Shown here piece by piece: positions 33,920 to 43,322 of a stretch of DNA of 64,000 nt. A program made the translations under genes and the position numbers. The DNA comes from Phycisphaera sp. (GTDB taxonomy: Bacteria > Planctomycetota > Phycisphaerae > Phycisphaerales > UBA1924): positions 2,329,575 through 2,393,574 of the forward strand of contig RHLH01000001.1 of assembly GCA_003712165.1 (NCBI GenBank), given 5' to 3'. Positions within the stretch are counted from its first letter, which is position 1. Each line of letters opens with the position of its first letter. Below the pieces are notes generated by a model, which was not told the DNA's origin, did no database searches, and saw only the letters and a program-made list of their open reading frames with translations.

Positions 33920-35626
33920 ATGAAGTTCAGCACCTCGCAGATCCTCGTTTTCTTTCAGGAACGCAGGACTCAGCGCAATATCCGTTCACTCGCACAGTTC
34001 ATCATCATTCTAATGGTGCTGGTCTTCGTGTACAGCGTGCTGTTCCACTTCATCATGGAGCACGAGGGACAGAAGCACTCCTGGGTCACCGGGTTCTACT
34101 GGACCCTCACTGTCATGTCCACGCTCGGCTTCGGCGATATCACCTTCGAGAGCGACCTCGGCCGTGTGTTCTCGATGGTCGTGCTCGCCACGGGCATCAT
34201 TTTCCTGCTCGTTCTATTACCCTTTACCATCATCCAGTTCTTCTACGCACCTTGGGTCGAAGCGGTCGCCGCCGCCCGGACTCCTCGCAAGGTCGAGGAG
34301 GGCACCGCCGGCCATGTCATCCTGACCCGCCACGACGCGGTCACCGATGATCTCATCGCGAAGCTCGAGCAATTCGGCCGGGGCTACGTCCTTCTCGTTC
34401 CAGACTTCGATGATGCTTCTCGGCTGCACGACATGGGGTTCAGAGTCGTCTTTGGACCTCTCGACCAAACAGAAACGTACGTCTCAGCCGGTGCGCCATC
34501 CGCAGCGATGATCGCCGCGACAAGCGACGACGTGACGAACACAAACGTCGCCTTTATGGCGCGTCAAGTCGCTTCGGAAGTTCCGATCGTTGCCACCTCG
34601 ACCAACCCGACCGCGACCGCGATCCTCGAGCACGCCGGGGCGTCTGGTGTCTTCCAGTTGGGCGAGATGATGGGTCGCACACTCGCCCGCTGCATGGTTG
34701 GGGGCGATGCGGTGACTCACGTCGTCGGGAACGTCGATGAACTGCTGATCGCGGAAGCCAATGCGCACAGAACACCACTGGTCGGCAAAACGATCCGAGA
34801 GAACCGGCTTACTGACCTTGGGGTCAGCGTGATCGGTCTCTGGGACCGCGGCGAGTTCCAGCATGCCATGCCAGACACAGTTGTTGCCGAGCACGCGATC
34901 CTGCTGCTCGCGGGGTCACAGGACCAACTCACGAATTACGACGAGGCGTTCGTCATCTACAACGTCTCGATCAAGCCCGTCCTGATCATCGGCTGGGGCA
35001 GTGTCGGTGTTGCCGCGGCGAAGGCGCTCACCGAGCGCGGTGTCGAATGGAAAGCCATCGAGCGCGACCCGAATCGGATCCGTCCAACAGACGAGCACGC
35101 CGACAGAGTCATCGTCGGCGACGCAACCGACCCGGCGCTGCTCGAACAAGCCGGTCTCTTCGACGCCCCCGCTGTGCTGATCACTACGCACGACGACAGC
35201 CTCAACATCTATCTGACCATCTACTGCAGGTCCGTCAGACCCGACATCCAGATCATCAGCCGCGCCACACTCAAGCAGAACACCGAGACACTGCACGGAG
35301 CCGGTGCTGATTTCGTGCACTCGTATGCATCGATGGGCGCCACCAGCATCTTCAACCAGATCGTGGGCGACCGGATCGCAACCGTGACCGAGGGCCTGGA
35401 CATCTTCCGTCGCCCCGTCCCGGCATCGCTTGAGGGGCTGCCTCTATCAGAGTGCGGCATCCGTGACCGCACAGGGTGCACGCTCATCGCACTCAAAGAC
35501 CCGAGCGAGGGGCTCATCGCGAACCCGCCGGCCTCCACCGTCCTCCGTTCAGGACAGGAAATGGTCCTCGCGGGCGGGAACGAGGCTGAATCCAAGTTCC
35601 TCGATGCGTACGGAAAAACCTCGTAA
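33920..35626 (+). CDS. Potassium channel with two RCK-type domains
   Basis: 568 residues. TM1 (FIIILMVLVFVYSVLFHFIM), the pore loop FYWTLTVMSTLGFGD with filter TLGFGD, and TM2 (VFSMVVLATGIIFLLVLLPF) make a two-helix channel. Two cytoplasmic Rossmann domains follow, the first lacking an obvious GxGxxG, the second intact (VLIIGWGSVGVAAAKAL, then ERDPNRI). Each is followed by a TrkA-C-like segment (SVIGLWDRGEFQHA; CTLIALKDPSE). It would carry K+ under nucleotide or ion control. Confidence 0.9.
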   Translation: MKFSTSQILVFFQERRTQRNIRSLAQFIIILMVLVFVYSVLFHFIMEHEGQKHSWVTGFYWTLTVMSTLGFGDITFESDLGRVFSMVVLATGIIFLLVLLPFTIIQFFYAPWVEAVAAARTPRKVEEGTAGHVILTRHDAVTDDLIAKLEQFGRGYVLLVPDFDDASRLHDMGFRVVFGPLDQTETYVSAGAPSAAMIAATSDDVTNTNVAFMARQVASEVPIVATSTNPTATAILEHAGASGVFQLGEMMGRTLARCMVGGDAVTHVVGNVDELLIAEANAHRTPLVGKTIRENRLTDLGVSVIGLWDRGEFQHAMPDTVVAEHAILLLAGSQDQLTNYDEAFVIYNVSIKPVLIIGWGSVGVAAAKALTERGVEWKAIERDPNRIRPTDEHADRVIVGDATDPALLEQAGLFDAPAVLITTHDDSLNIYLTIYCRSVRPDIQIISRATLKQNTETLHGAGADFVHSYASMGATSIFNQIVGDRIATVTEGLDIFRRPVPASLEGLPLSECGIRDRTGCTLIALKDPSEGLIANPPASTVLRSGQEMVLAGGNEAESKFLDAYGKTS

Positions 35627-35759
35627 ACGCGAAACGCAGCCACTGAATCACGCGGAACGACACGCCATTTTCTCCCAAGATATGCTACCGCCGGCATTCC
35701 GCCAGCCAGAAACGATGGGCTATCCAGCGCGTAGCAGTGTCCAGAAAGGGAATCTCCAC

Positions 35760-38700
35760 ATGCGTCATCTTCAGCACAGCCGTACCCTGACCAACGCCCT
35801 CGCGGCAACCCTGATCGCCGTGGGCACAGCCACCAGCGCACACGCACAGAACACCGAGCCCCACGCCGGCATGCTCCGCTACCCGGACGTCAGCGCGACG
35901 CACATCGTGTTCAGCTACGCAAACGATCTCTGGGTCGTCCCAAAGGAAGGCGGCACCGCCACTAAGCTCTCGAGCCCAAGCGGGACGGAGGCGTTTGCCA
36001 AGTTCAGCCCCGACGGCCAATCCATCGCGTTCAGGGCGAACTACGACGGAGGAAACGACCTCTACACGATGTCCGTCACGGGCGGCATCCCCGAACGCGT
36101 CACACACCACCCATCTGCCGAGTGGCTCACCGACTGGACACCTCAGAACGAACTGCTCTACTTTATGAGCGGACTCGAGGGGCTCGGTCGTCAGACTGGT
36201 ATATATAAGGTCTCGCCTGAAGGTGGACTTCCGGACCGCCTGTCCGTCCCCTACGGCGCCAACGGCTCCATGAGCGAAGACGGCAAGTGGCTCGCATACA
36301 CGCCCCACTCGCGCGACACGCGAACTTGGAAACGCTACCAGGGCGGCATGGCGACCGACATCTGGCTCTTCAACGTCGAAACACTCGAGAGCCGCAAGAT
36401 CACCGACTGGGCTGGCACCGATTCCATCCCCATGTGGCTCGGCTCGAAGGTCTACTACCTCTCCGATGACGGCCCCGAGCACCGCCTCAACATCTGGTGC
36501 TACGACACAACCGACGGCTCGCGCATGCAGATCACGACCTTCGCAGACTACGACTGCAAGTTCCCGTCGGTCGGCCCGGGGTCGAACGGCGAAGGCGAGA
36601 TCGTCTTCCAGAACGGTCCGACACTTCAGCTGCTCAACCTGCTCACGAAGAGCACCAAAGCAATCGAAGTCACTGTGCCGGGCGACCGACCCAAACTCCG
36701 CAACCGGACGGTTAACGCGGCGAACTACATCTCATCCGGCGCCATCTCTTCGACCGGCAAGCGCGCCGTCGTCGAGGCACGAGGCGATATCTGGACGGTT
36801 CCCGAGAAGAACGGCGCTCCAAGACAGATCACCGATACCTCGGGCGCCGCCGAGCGCAACCCCGCGTGGAGTCCAGACGGCAGATGGATCAGCTACTTCT
36901 CCGATGAATCGGGTGAGTACGAGCTCTACATCACCCAGTCAGACGGTAAGGGTGAGACCCGCAAGCTGACTGACACAGGCAACAACTACTTCTTCGGAGC
37001 ATCCTGGTCTCCGGACTCCAAGATGATCCTTGTCACCGACAAGACCGGCGCACTCACGCTGATCACCGTCGAGACTGGCGAATCAAAGCAGATCGACCGA
37101 GACGAGTGGGCCAACCAGCCCGGCACATCGTGGAGCCACGACTCCAGGTACATCGCGTACAACAAAGCCGACCCAGAATCACTGTCGTCCGCGATCTGGA
37201 TCTACGAGATCGAGTCTGGCGAGACACGCAAGGTCACCAGCGGCTTCTTCAACGATTCAAACCCGGCATTCAGCCGACAGGGCAACTTCCTCTACTACGT
37301 CTCGAACCGCTCGTTCACCTCCCCCCGCTACGAGGATGTCGGATCGACCTTCATCTACGACCGCACAGGCATGCTGATCGCGGTGCCGCTCAACGAGGAG
37401 ATCGAGAACGCCTGGCTCATCGAACCAGATGACGAGACGTGGGAAGAAGAAACGACTGATGAAGAAGAGCAAGCAGAAGAGGGGGCTGAAGGCGAGGACG
37501 ATACAGCAGAAGACGATGAAGGCGACGCCGATGAAACCGATGAAGATGCCGCAGAGGAGGAAAGCGAAGGCGAGAACCCTGAGGACAACTTCAAGATCGA
37601 TCACCCGCTGCACGGCATCTGGGTCGGCAAGGTCAACGGCGTCAGCCAAATCCCCGGTATGACCGAGGACTCGATCGACTTCTCGATGACCATCCTCGCT
37701 CACGCCGACGGCTCATTCACCGGCTCGAGCGAAACAATGGGCGAGACCTCGTCCTACGACAGCGTCGAGTTCGACGAAGCCAGCGGCAAGTTTAAAGCAA
37801 CCCGCGCGCAAGGCCCCGTGACTTCAATCGTGGAAGGCACGCTCAGCGGTGATTCCTTGTCTGGCACGTGGTCCATCGTTGAGATGAGCATCTCTGGCAC
37901 GTGGGAAGCCACAAAGTCCGATGAGAAGCCCGACCTCTCAGACGTCGAAGAGAGCGGAGAAGAAGCAGAGCCTGTCGAGATCACCTTCGAGGGCTTCGAG
38001 TCCAGAGGCTTCGAACTCCCTGTCGGTGCGGGCAACTTCGCCTCGCTCGTTTCCAACGACAAGGGACACCTGATCTACATGAGCATGGGCGACGCAGGCC
38101 CGGCAATCAAGCTCTTCGATCCGACCGAAGAGGACCCCAGCGAGAAAACCGTCCTGGGCGGCGCCGGGCTCGTTGATATCTCGGGCGACGGGAAGAAACT
38201 ACTGGCAGCGCAAGGATCCGCCTCATTCGCGATTGTATCGGCCGCCGCCGGCCAATCGTTCAGCGACCAACTCGATGCATCCGGGCTCACGAAGGTTGTC
38301 AACCCACGCGAGGAATGGGATCAGATCTTCACCGACGCGTGGCGCAGGCACAGAGACTTCTTCTACGTCAATAACCTGCACGGTGTTGACTGGGACGCTG
38401 TCTACGAGCAGTACCACGCGATGCTCCAGGACGCCGCGAGCCGTGAAGATGTCAGCTTCATCATCGGTGAGATGATCTCCGAGCTCAACGTGGGCCACGC
38501 CTACTACTGGGGCGGCGACGGCGAAAGCGCACCCACACGCCCCGTCGGCATGCTCGGAGTCGATTTTGAACTCGCGACCGAATCAGACGACGAGGGCAAC
38601 GACGAAACCGCCTACCGCATCGCGAAGATGTACCAAGGCGCCGACTGGGACTCGGACGCACGCAACCCGCTCGGCATGCTCGGCATGGACGTCAGCGAGG

Positions 38701-39566
38701 GCACCTACATCATCGCAGTCAACGGCCGCAAGCTCAACACAGATCACGACCCGTGGGCGGCTTTCGTCGGCACCGCTGGCAAACAAACAACCATCACATT
38801 CGCCGACGCACTGGTCGGCGATGACGAAACCAGAAACGTCCGCGACTACACCATCGAGCCTCTCGGTTCAGAGTCAAACCTGCGATACCGCGCCTGGATC
38901 GAGCACAACCGCAAGTACGTAGAAGACGCCACCGATGGGCGAGTCGGCTATATCTACGTCCCCGACACAGGAGTCAACGGGCAGAACAACCTCTTCCGCC
39001 AGTTCTACGGCCAGATCGGCAAGGACGCGCTCATCATCGATGAACGCTGGAACGGGGGCGGGCAGATCCCAACGCGATTCATCGAACTCCTCAACCGCCC
39101 ACGAACCAACTACTGGGCGAGACGTGACGGCAGAGACTGGCCCTGGCCCTACGACTCACACCAGGGACCCAAGTGCATGCTCATCAACGGACTGGCCGGC
39201 TCGGGCGGCGATATGTTCCCCTGGCTCTTCCGCTACAACGAACTCGGAAAGCTCATCGGGATGCGCACCTGGGGCGGGCTCGTGGGCATCTCAGGGGTAC
39301 CCGGCCTCATAGACGGCGGGTACACCGCGGTCCCGACCTTTGGCTTCTACGAAACCGACGGTACGTGGGGCATCGAGGGCCATGGCGTTGAACCCGACAT
39401 CGAGGTTATCGACAACCCGACCGATCTCGCCAAAGGCAAGGATCCGCAACTCGATGCCGCTATTGAGCTTATGCTCAGCGAGATCGAGAACAGCCCTTAC
39501 ACACCGGCCAACCGCCCGGCCGATCCCGAAAGGCGGGGCATGGGCATCGACCCCGAAGATCGGTAA
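35760..39566 (+). CDS. Exported tricorn protease homolog with acidic insert
   Basis: 1268 residues. ATG at 35760 (AAGGGA upstream) gives a signal peptide ending near SAHAQN. Residues about 30-555 are WD40-like PD40 blades (ATKLSSPSGTEAFAKFSPDG; NPAWSPDGRWISYFSDESG). An acidic Glu/Asp stretch follows at about 557-610, then a separate beta domain at about 613-720 (HGIWVGKVNG...SGTWEATKSD). The C-terminal half has a PDZ-like region and an S41 peptidase: NVGHAYY (His), GSGGDMF (Ser1148), and GIEGHGVEPDIEV (Glu). The catalytic set looks complete. It should degrade peptides outside the cytoplasm. The insert is absent from the archaeal prototype. Confidence 0.88.
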   Translation: MRHLQHSRTLTNALAATLIAVGTATSAHAQNTEPHAGMLRYPDVSATHIVFSYANDLWVVPKEGGTATKLSSPSGTEAFAKFSPDGQSIAFRANYDGGNDLYTMSVTGGIPERVTHHPSAEWLTDWTPQNELLYFMSGLEGLGRQTGIYKVSPEGGLPDRLSVPYGANGSMSEDGKWLAYTPHSRDTRTWKRYQGGMATDIWLFNVETLESRKITDWAGTDSIPMWLGSKVYYLSDDGPEHRLNIWCYDTTDGSRMQITTFADYDCKFPSVGPGSNGEGEIVFQNGPTLQLLNLLTKSTKAIEVTVPGDRPKLRNRTVNAANYISSGAISSTGKRAVVEARGDIWTVPEKNGAPRQITDTSGAAERNPAWSPDGRWISYFSDESGEYELYITQSDGKGETRKLTDTGNNYFFGASWSPDSKMILVTDKTGALTLITVETGESKQIDRDEWANQPGTSWSHDSRYIAYNKADPESLSSAIWIYEIESGETRKVTSGFFNDSNPAFSRQGNFLYYVSNRSFTSPRYEDVGSTFIYDRTGMLIAVPLNEEIENAWLIEPDDETWEEETTDEEEQAEEGAEGEDDTAEDDEGDADETDEDAAEEESEGENPEDNFKIDHPLHGIWVGKVNGVSQIPGMTEDSIDFSMTILAHADGSFTGSSETMGETSSYDSVEFDEASGKFKATRAQGPVTSIVEGTLSGDSLSGTWSIVEMSISGTWEATKSDEKPDLSDVEESGEEAEPVEITFEGFESRGFELPVGAGNFASLVSNDKGHLIYMSMGDAGPAIKLFDPTEEDPSEKTVLGGAGLVDISGDGKKLLAAQGSASFAIVSAAAGQSFSDQLDASGLTKVVNPREEWDQIFTDAWRRHRDFFYVNNLHGVDWDAVYEQYHAMLQDAASREDVSFIIGEMISELNVGHAYYWGGDGESAPTRPVGMLGVDFELATESDDEGNDETAYRIAKMYQGADWDSDARNPLGMLGMDVSEGTYIIAVNGRKLNTDHDPWAAFVGTAGKQTTITFADALVGDDETRNVRDYTIEPLGSESNLRYRAWIEHNRKYVEDATDGRVGYIYVPDTGVNGQNNLFRQFYGQIGKDALIIDERWNGGGQIPTRFIELLNRPRTNYWARRDGRDWPWPYDSHQGPKCMLINGLAGSGGDMFPWLFRYNELGKLIGMRTWGGLVGISGVPGLIDGGYTAVPTFGFYETDGTWGIEGHGVEPDIEVIDNPTDLAKGKDPQLDAAIELMLSEIENSPYTPANRPADPERRGMGIDPEDR

Positions 39567-39594
39567 CGAGTAAGCCTCGCAACATCAGGTATGG

Positions 39595-39634
39595 AGGTCG
39601 TGGTCCGGGCATAACAATGGCCGGACCACGACCT
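39595..39634 (+). terminator. Large stem-loop after tricorn gene
   Basis: 14-bp perfect arms (AGGTCGTGGTCCGG/CCGGACCACGACCT), 12-nt loop. No immediate U-run (GCTTGAGCTTTT follows), so it may terminate with help or protect the 3' end of the transcript. Confidence 0.55.
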
Positions 39635-39791
39635 GCTTGAGCTTTTGAGCCTCCGCAGCGCCACCCGTGCCGGTGTCTCTAATCTCTCAACTTCGCAATA
39701 AAGCAAGCCATTTGCAATGCCGATGCGAGGTCAGGGTCACCGATTCTCTCGGACCACTCTCCGTGAGAGCGACACCTACTCGGGGATTTAG

Positions 39792-42700
39792 ATGGCTCCA
39801 GCCAGCTCAAGTAACAAGCCTAGTTACCAGCATACGAGGACCGGAACCATCAGCACGCTGCTGCTCCTCATCCTCGGCGCCGGGCTCACTTTGCTTGCCA
39901 TGATCTCGTTCTTCTTGGCCATCCATCCGCCGCTTACAAGCGCGGCAATCAACGGGGCCGCTTTCGATATCACGATTGACAGCCCGATGGCTTGGTTCAC
40001 AGCATCTGTTTCACTCATTGGCGCCGCTTGCATAATCGGTCTTGCCTGTACTCCGCACCGATCGGACAGTCGCACGACAGGATCGTGCTTCACCGGAGCT
40101 GAAGCCGGCGCGCTCCTCCTCTCGATTCTAGATGATGATCGCTACGGATTACTCCTAATAGATTCACACGGATACATCCACGAGGCCAACCAAGCAGGCC
40201 TCGATCTATTGGGTTTGACTACTATCTCACAGGTTGATCGGCCAGCTTACTTTGATTTTATCCCTTCTGATCAGCATACGAAACTCGACAGTGCCTTTCA
40301 GAGCGCACTAGAAGGCAATCATTCCAAGCTCACACTTGATCTAAAACTCGGCGATCAGCATGAGCGCAAGATCGATCATACGGCGACGAAGTTCGAGTCA
40401 GCCTCCACCGGCCGTGCGATGATCGTCCTGCGCCTCAGGACTGCCCAGTCCGACCACGATCGGATGGATCGGATCAAGCTGGCACTCTGCGTAACAAAGC
40501 AGGGATTGTGGGACGTAGACGTCCAATCAGACGACGCATACTACAACGATTATTGGTACGAAATGCTTGGGTATAAGCCTGGCGAGCTACCCATGACTGC
40601 GAAGTCATGGCGCAAGCTACTGCATCCTGATGATGCAGACGATGCGATCTCGAGGTTCATCACTCAATCGGAAGGAGACTCTGACGAATACCGCTCCGAG
40701 TTCCGCCTGCAGACAAAAAGCGGCCAGTGGAAATGGGTCAAAGATGTTGGACGTATCATCGAACGTGATACAGACGGGACTCCCACTCGCGCTCTCGGTG
40801 TACACATTGACAACGACGCAGCAAAGAGGCACAAACTCGCGCTGCAGAGCCTCGCTTCGATCGTCGCGTCTCAGCATGGCACATCAGCACTCACCAAACT
40901 CTGCAGAGCGCTCAGCGAAGCCTACGACGCCACGTACGTTGCGGTGGCAAAGTCGGTGAGCCATGGACGTGTACGCTCTATAGCAGGCTGGCACAATGGA
41001 GCTGCTCTGGACAGCAGCGAGTACGACTTAGCAGGAACACCATGCGGTGTCGTTATGGCACAGCTGTTCTGTCATTATCAAGACAATGTTACAGCCCTGT
41101 TCCCAGAGGACAACGACCTCAAAGATATTGATGCGTCCGGATACTGTGGCGTGCGCTTGACTGGCCGGTCAGGGAGTCACATCGGCCTGCTCGTTCTCAT
41201 TACAAAGCACCCTCTCGAACTAACCAACGAATTAGAGGCAACGATCCGCCTATTTGGTTCACGAGCTGCGAGCGAGATTGAGCGAGGGGTCATCGAGCAA
41301 AGCCTACACGCCACGCAAGACCGACTCATGCTCGCGATAAGGGCAGCTAGACAGGGCTTCTGGGATTGGGATCTCGACACAGACACTATCTACTTCAGCG
41401 ACGAGATATATGAGCTGCTTGGATATTCCTCGTACGATATAGAAAACACTCTTGAGTGGTGGCAATCGATTATCCACCCCGACGACAGCGACAGCATCAA
41501 GGTACGATCAAACTCAGACCCGCTGCATAATACGCAAGCTGTGTCCAGTGAGTTCCGAGTCCGAAAGGCGGACGGTGAATGGCATTGGTTTAATGATATC
41601 AGCGAGATCGTTGAACGAGACCCACACGATAACCCAACTCGCCTGATCTGTGTGATCAGTGATAACCACGAAGCCAAAGTCAATCAGAATGAACTTGCAC
41701 ACACCAGACAGTTGCTCGAAGAGACTGGCAGGATGGCAAACGCTGGCGGCTGGGAGTACAACCTTGAGAATGAGACTCTCAGCTGGACTGACCAGACCTA
41801 CCGCATCCACGAACTCGAAGTAGGTACCACTATCGATTTTCACTTTGCATTGAGCTTCTACACCGAAGAATCGAGGCGCATCCTCGAACCAGAGCTCGAA
41901 GCATGCATCAAAGACGGAACACCCTTCGACCTAGATCTCACACTCAGTACTGCAGCCGGCAATTGCATCTTCGTTCGCAATATCGGCGCTGCCGAGCACG
42001 TAAACGGCAAGGTTCGCCGTATCTTCGGCACAATCCAGGATATCTCCGAAATCCGCTCAACTCTGGCAAGCCTTGAGGTAGCTAGAGACGAAGCCGAGAG
42101 CGCCAACCTGGCCAAGAGCGACTTCTTAGCGAACATGAGTCATGAGATCAGAACACCGCTCACCGCTATCCTCGGCAATGCAGAACTCATGGAGTCCGAC
42201 GAAGAGTTCATCAGCAACCCGAACATGCTGCTGGATTCGATCAAGTCAATCCAGCGCAACGCTGATCATCTCCTCACCATCATCAACGACATTCTTGATT
42301 CATCAAAGATCGATGCAGGCATGATGCAACTCGAGCAAATCTCGCTCAACCCGAGTGAACTGATTGCTGACGCGACCGACATGCTATTCTCTAGAGCCCG
42401 AACCAAAGGGATCGAGTTATCAGTGATCTACAGGGATGAGTTGCCCCGGCTCGTTGAGTCAGACCCAACGCGTATCAGGCAGATCCTCATCAATCTTGTC
42501 GGTAACGCGATCAAGTTCACAAACGCGGGATCTGTCCGAGTCGAGGTTGGTTACAACGCGCTACCCGACAAAGCCGGAATGATCTCACTACGAGTGATCG
42601 ATACAGGAATCGGTATTCCTGAGCATACCCTCAAATCACTTGTTAAATTTGAAGCGTTCAACCAAGCAGACGGATCGATGACCAGACAGTTCGGAGGAAC

Positions 42701-43322
42701 AGGCCTTGGCCTGCGAATCACGAATACGCTCACACAGCTGCTGGGCGGCTCTCTCACACTCGAATCGAAACTAGGCACTGGAACACAAGTGACTGCAAAC
42801 ATCCGAGTTCTGCCTGTGCACGAGCACGGCATGTGGCGCCCACCCGCCGTGAACGCCCAAAGCGCAGAGAACGGCGCGACAACCCAGGCGGCACAGAATA
42901 ACAAAGAAGCATTAGAGGACACCACAATTCTGTTGGTCGAAGACGGCGAAGACAACCAAAGGCTTATCACGTACATGCTCGAAAGATCCGGCGCAAGCGT
43001 TGTACCCGCACTCAACGGCAAAGAAGCAGTGGATATCTACAAACAGCGATACAGCTGCTCAAACTCTAAGCCAATCAACATCATCCTCATGGACATGCAG
43101 ATGCCCGAGCTCGACGGGTACTCCGCTACCAAGCAGCTCCGCGAACTCGGGTACACAGGCCCGATTATCGCGCTCACCGCACACGCTATGGCTGGCGATC
43201 GAGAACGCTGTATCGAAGCTGGATGCCAGGAATATCTTACGAAACCCATCAAATCTGCAATACTCGTTGAATCGTGTCAGAGGCTGCTCGGCTACGACTG
43301 TGGCTACGCCGAAGCCGCCTAA
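39792..43322 (+). CDS. Hybrid sensor histidine kinase with PAS and GAF domains
   Basis: 1176 residues. Two membrane helices near the N-terminus (LLLLILGAGLTLLAMISFFL; WFTASVSLIGAACIIGLAC). Then a first PAS (YGLLLIDSHGYIHEANQAGL), a PAS/PAC pair, a GAF-like region and another PAS/PAC pair, the two PAC segments being similar (WHWFNDISEIVERD; WKWVKDVGRIIERD), then a further PAS-like region. The kinase core has H-box NMSHEIRTPL (His784), N-box NLVGNAIKF, and G-boxes DTGIGIP and GGTGLGLRI. A receiver domain ends the protein (LLVEDGEDNQRL; Asp1101 in LMDMQMPE; ALTAHA; YLTKPI). The sensed signal is unknown, and no response regulator with an output domain is adjacent. Confidence 0.92.
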   Translation: MAPASSSNKPSYQHTRTGTISTLLLLILGAGLTLLAMISFFLAIHPPLTSAAINGAAFDITIDSPMAWFTASVSLIGAACIIGLACTPHRSDSRTTGSCFTGAEAGALLLSILDDDRYGLLLIDSHGYIHEANQAGLDLLGLTTISQVDRPAYFDFIPSDQHTKLDSAFQSALEGNHSKLTLDLKLGDQHERKIDHTATKFESASTGRAMIVLRLRTAQSDHDRMDRIKLALCVTKQGLWDVDVQSDDAYYNDYWYEMLGYKPGELPMTAKSWRKLLHPDDADDAISRFITQSEGDSDEYRSEFRLQTKSGQWKWVKDVGRIIERDTDGTPTRALGVHIDNDAAKRHKLALQSLASIVASQHGTSALTKLCRALSEAYDATYVAVAKSVSHGRVRSIAGWHNGAALDSSEYDLAGTPCGVVMAQLFCHYQDNVTALFPEDNDLKDIDASGYCGVRLTGRSGSHIGLLVLITKHPLELTNELEATIRLFGSRAASEIERGVIEQSLHATQDRLMLAIRAARQGFWDWDLDTDTIYFSDEIYELLGYSSYDIENTLEWWQSIIHPDDSDSIKVRSNSDPLHNTQAVSSEFRVRKADGEWHWFNDISEIVERDPHDNPTRLICVISDNHEAKVNQNELAHTRQLLEETGRMANAGGWEYNLENETLSWTDQTYRIHELEVGTTIDFHFALSFYTEESRRILEPELEACIKDGTPFDLDLTLSTAAGNCIFVRNIGAAEHVNGKVRRIFGTIQDISEIRSTLASLEVARDEAESANLAKSDFLANMSHEIRTPLTAILGNAELMESDEEFISNPNMLLDSIKSIQRNADHLLTIINDILDSSKIDAGMMQLEQISLNPSELIADATDMLFSRARTKGIELSVIYRDELPRLVESDPTRIRQILINLVGNAIKFTNAGSVRVEVGYNALPDKAGMISLRVIDTGIGIPEHTLKSLVKFEAFNQADGSMTRQFGGTGLGLRITNTLTQLLGGSLTLESKLGTGTQVTANIRVLPVHEHGMWRPPAVNAQSAENGATTQAAQNNKEALEDTTILLVEDGEDNQRLITYMLERSGASVVPALNGKEAVDIYKQRYSCSNSKPINIILMDMQMPELDGYSATKQLRELGYTGPIIALTAHAMAGDRERCIEAGCQEYLTKPIKSAILVESCQRLLGYDCGYAEAA

